Origin: Epiperipatus broadwayi
Lineage: Eukaryota > Onychophora > Udeonychophora > Euonychophora > Peripatidae
Assembly (NCBI GenBank): GCA_028023455.1
Contig: JAQFVV010006542.1
Span: 139,001 to 203,000 of the forward strand
DNA length: 64,000 bases
Direction of reading: 5' to 3'
The notes below the pieces were generated by a model. The model ran no database searches. It worked only from the letters and a program-made list of their open reading frames with translations, and was not told the origin of the DNA. Made by a program: the position numbers and the translations under genes. Positions 62,237-64,000 of the stretch are shown in pieces. Numbering within the stretch: position 1 is the first letter of the stretch; every line of letters starts with the position of its first letter.

Positions 62237-64000
62237 GCAATATATATATATATATATATAAGAAACTAGAGTCTTACTCAATAGTACATATTTGATAAAA
62301 CATCATGGTACAGTGCATCAATAAAATAGAGGCATGACCTATTTGACTAATGTCCTCCGCTACCATCAACGATGTCAAAGCTATTATTTCAGCTTTTTAA
62401 AACATCAATATTCAATATAAAATAAACACTGCCCACAAATAAAATATACCAGCTACAGGGCTTTGTTAACTATACCTGTATACTTAATAAGATTACAAAA
62501 TTTTATTCCTATTCCCATAATAAATCTTACATTAATAACATCTCATTGGTTTCATGTGTTTAAACTTACTACCAAGTCACTATCTTATAAAATTTTCTAT
62601 AGATTTATCAAATCTACACCGACAAATGAAACTAACTAACATAATCAAAATATCAAATAAAATTCAATCGTAATTAGAACAATCTCAACTAATCTAGAAT
62701 AAAAAGGTTACTTTACTTTCCTATCCAATATTCTTGACCAAAATACAAAATAATCATTTATCCATACTTTAAATATCTAATAATATTAAAGTCCTTTGTA
62801 AAAGAATCATATAATTATTCATCATCATGTTATATTATACTAGTAATATGAATTTAAAGTATGCATATCCTTAGAATAAATAAATTCTAATCTTAATATC
62901 TTAATGTGTTGTATAAATGCATTCACATATAATCAAACATTCATACTTCAACATTATATAATTCATTGATAATCTGCAAAAGAAAAAAAATAATGCATCA
63001 TAAAATATCAATATCCACAATTATTACCTAAGTGATATCAACTTGTTAATCACATATGAGATCTTCTTGTTCATCAATTAAAATAAACATTGCATAATAT
63101 AATATACATTCATACTATCACACTTAGAAATATTAACTTAATTAAAATTATCAAACTATTTATTATAAACTATAATATCATTAGTAACTAAATTAATATT
63201 TATGTACCTATTCTAAAAATTAAATAATATTACACTTAAAACTAAAGTTAATAAAAAATAATCAAGACAATAATTATGTATGTTCTTTGTAAAATAAAAT
63301 GTTTTTATTTTCCTTGAGTTTTTTTTATTTTTAAATTCTCTTGAAGAGCAATTAAAACCACTAATTTTGGTTGCTAAGTTCTCTTGTTCTAGAGCTTGAT
63401 GACCCAACAACAAAATAAAACTCCCCCAAAATTGGGGCATGCCCAGTACTTCTTCCAACATGACTGAAGTTTTAAAATAAATGATAAAAAAAAATAAAGA
63501 AAGTAGATGTCTAAAAATCTAAATTATTGATGAAAATAGTCACTGATCTACTCTGGAAAACATTGAAAAATAATACATCGAAGTTTCTCTTTCTTAGGAT
63601 CCTGTATCAGCTTAGAAATGCATTATACACGGCGACTTGACTTCGGACATCCGGATAAGACTTTGCGCAATTTTTAAAATTATTTCCATGAATTCATTAA
63701 TTATTTATTTATAATTCCTTCATCTATAGGTTTCATTTGTCAGGATATCTATCATTTTTTCTATCCAAGTATGATTATTTCCATTATTATTCAAATTATC
63801 ATTTTTTTAAAATAAATTATTGCAATGCGTATAAATCTTATAAAAATTTAGATTTATTACATACACTTTAGAATACATTCATTTAGCTATTATTTTTGAC
63901 AGCTTTTCCCTTAAAATTATTAATAATGTTTTCCTTCAAAAAGATAAAACATTTCACTTCCACAATATTATTTTTCACATAAAATTTATCATGAGTTTGT
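62237..64000. other. AT-rich region, no gene
   Basis: A (TA)n run at 62240-62261 follows the hairpin. The rest is AT-rich with no supported gene. The minus-strand frame at 63213-63461 (LEEVLGMPQFWGSF) has no recognisable family. Confidence 0.4.

Overview
This is intergenic or deeply intronic DNA from an animal nuclear genome, not a bacterial, viral or organellar window. It is very AT-rich (about three quarters A+T by eye) and full of (TAA)n/(TTA)n and (TA)n microsatellites. It holds decayed non-LTR retrotransposons, an LTR retrotransposon, DNA transposons and tRNA-derived SINEs. No intact host gene could be supported on either strand. The mixture (hAT of the GTF2IRD2/SCAND3-like type, tRNA SINEs, APE-type LINEs, very long trinucleotide runs) suits an invertebrate metazoan. 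A cephalopod mollusc is one plausible source, but that is a guess from general flavour and not a diagnosis.

Layout. 253-7409 is one LTR retrotransposon on the minus strand. It has 2.57-kb LTRs (TG...CA), a tRNA-Lys-like primer-binding site, a polypurine tract, and only a broken gag between them. 7890-8214 is a compound ATA/AGA microsatellite. 11.6-12.2 kb and 16.65-16.75 kb carry three copies of an unnamed ~100-bp repeat. 12.83-14.70 kb is a decayed plus-strand LINE (copy A). 17.7, 24.5 and 35.5 kb hold three copies of a ~105-bp tRNA-derived SINE, each with a 10-11 bp target duplication. 21.05-23.08 kb is a compositionally distinct block that may be a solo LTR. 28.3-29.1 kb is a diverged ~450-bp tandem duplication. 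30.53-31.44 kb is a Tigger/pogo-like terminal-inverted-repeat element with a LINE 3' fragment inside it.

37.4-43.96 kb and 56.2-61.5 kb are the most informative regions. They carry two near-full-length copies (B, 38597-43836; C, 56246-61446) and one truncated copy (B2, 37651-38377) of one minus-strand LINE family. The family has a zinc-knuckle ORF1, a TAATG stop/start junction, and an ORF2 with APE endonuclease and reverse transcriptase. Every one of these copies lies between two (TTA)n tracts, and B2 sits inside the tail tract of B. This suggests a LINE that inserts into (TAA)n microsatellites, including the tails of its own earlier copies. 48.2-51.3 kb is a different decayed LINE on the plus strand. 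51461-53728 is a decayed hAT element with recognisable ends and an 8-bp target duplication.

Nothing here works as a pathway. The window is a record of successive insertions, nearly all broken by frameshifts and stops. Boundaries given to the base were read from matching ends or target duplications; the others are approximate.
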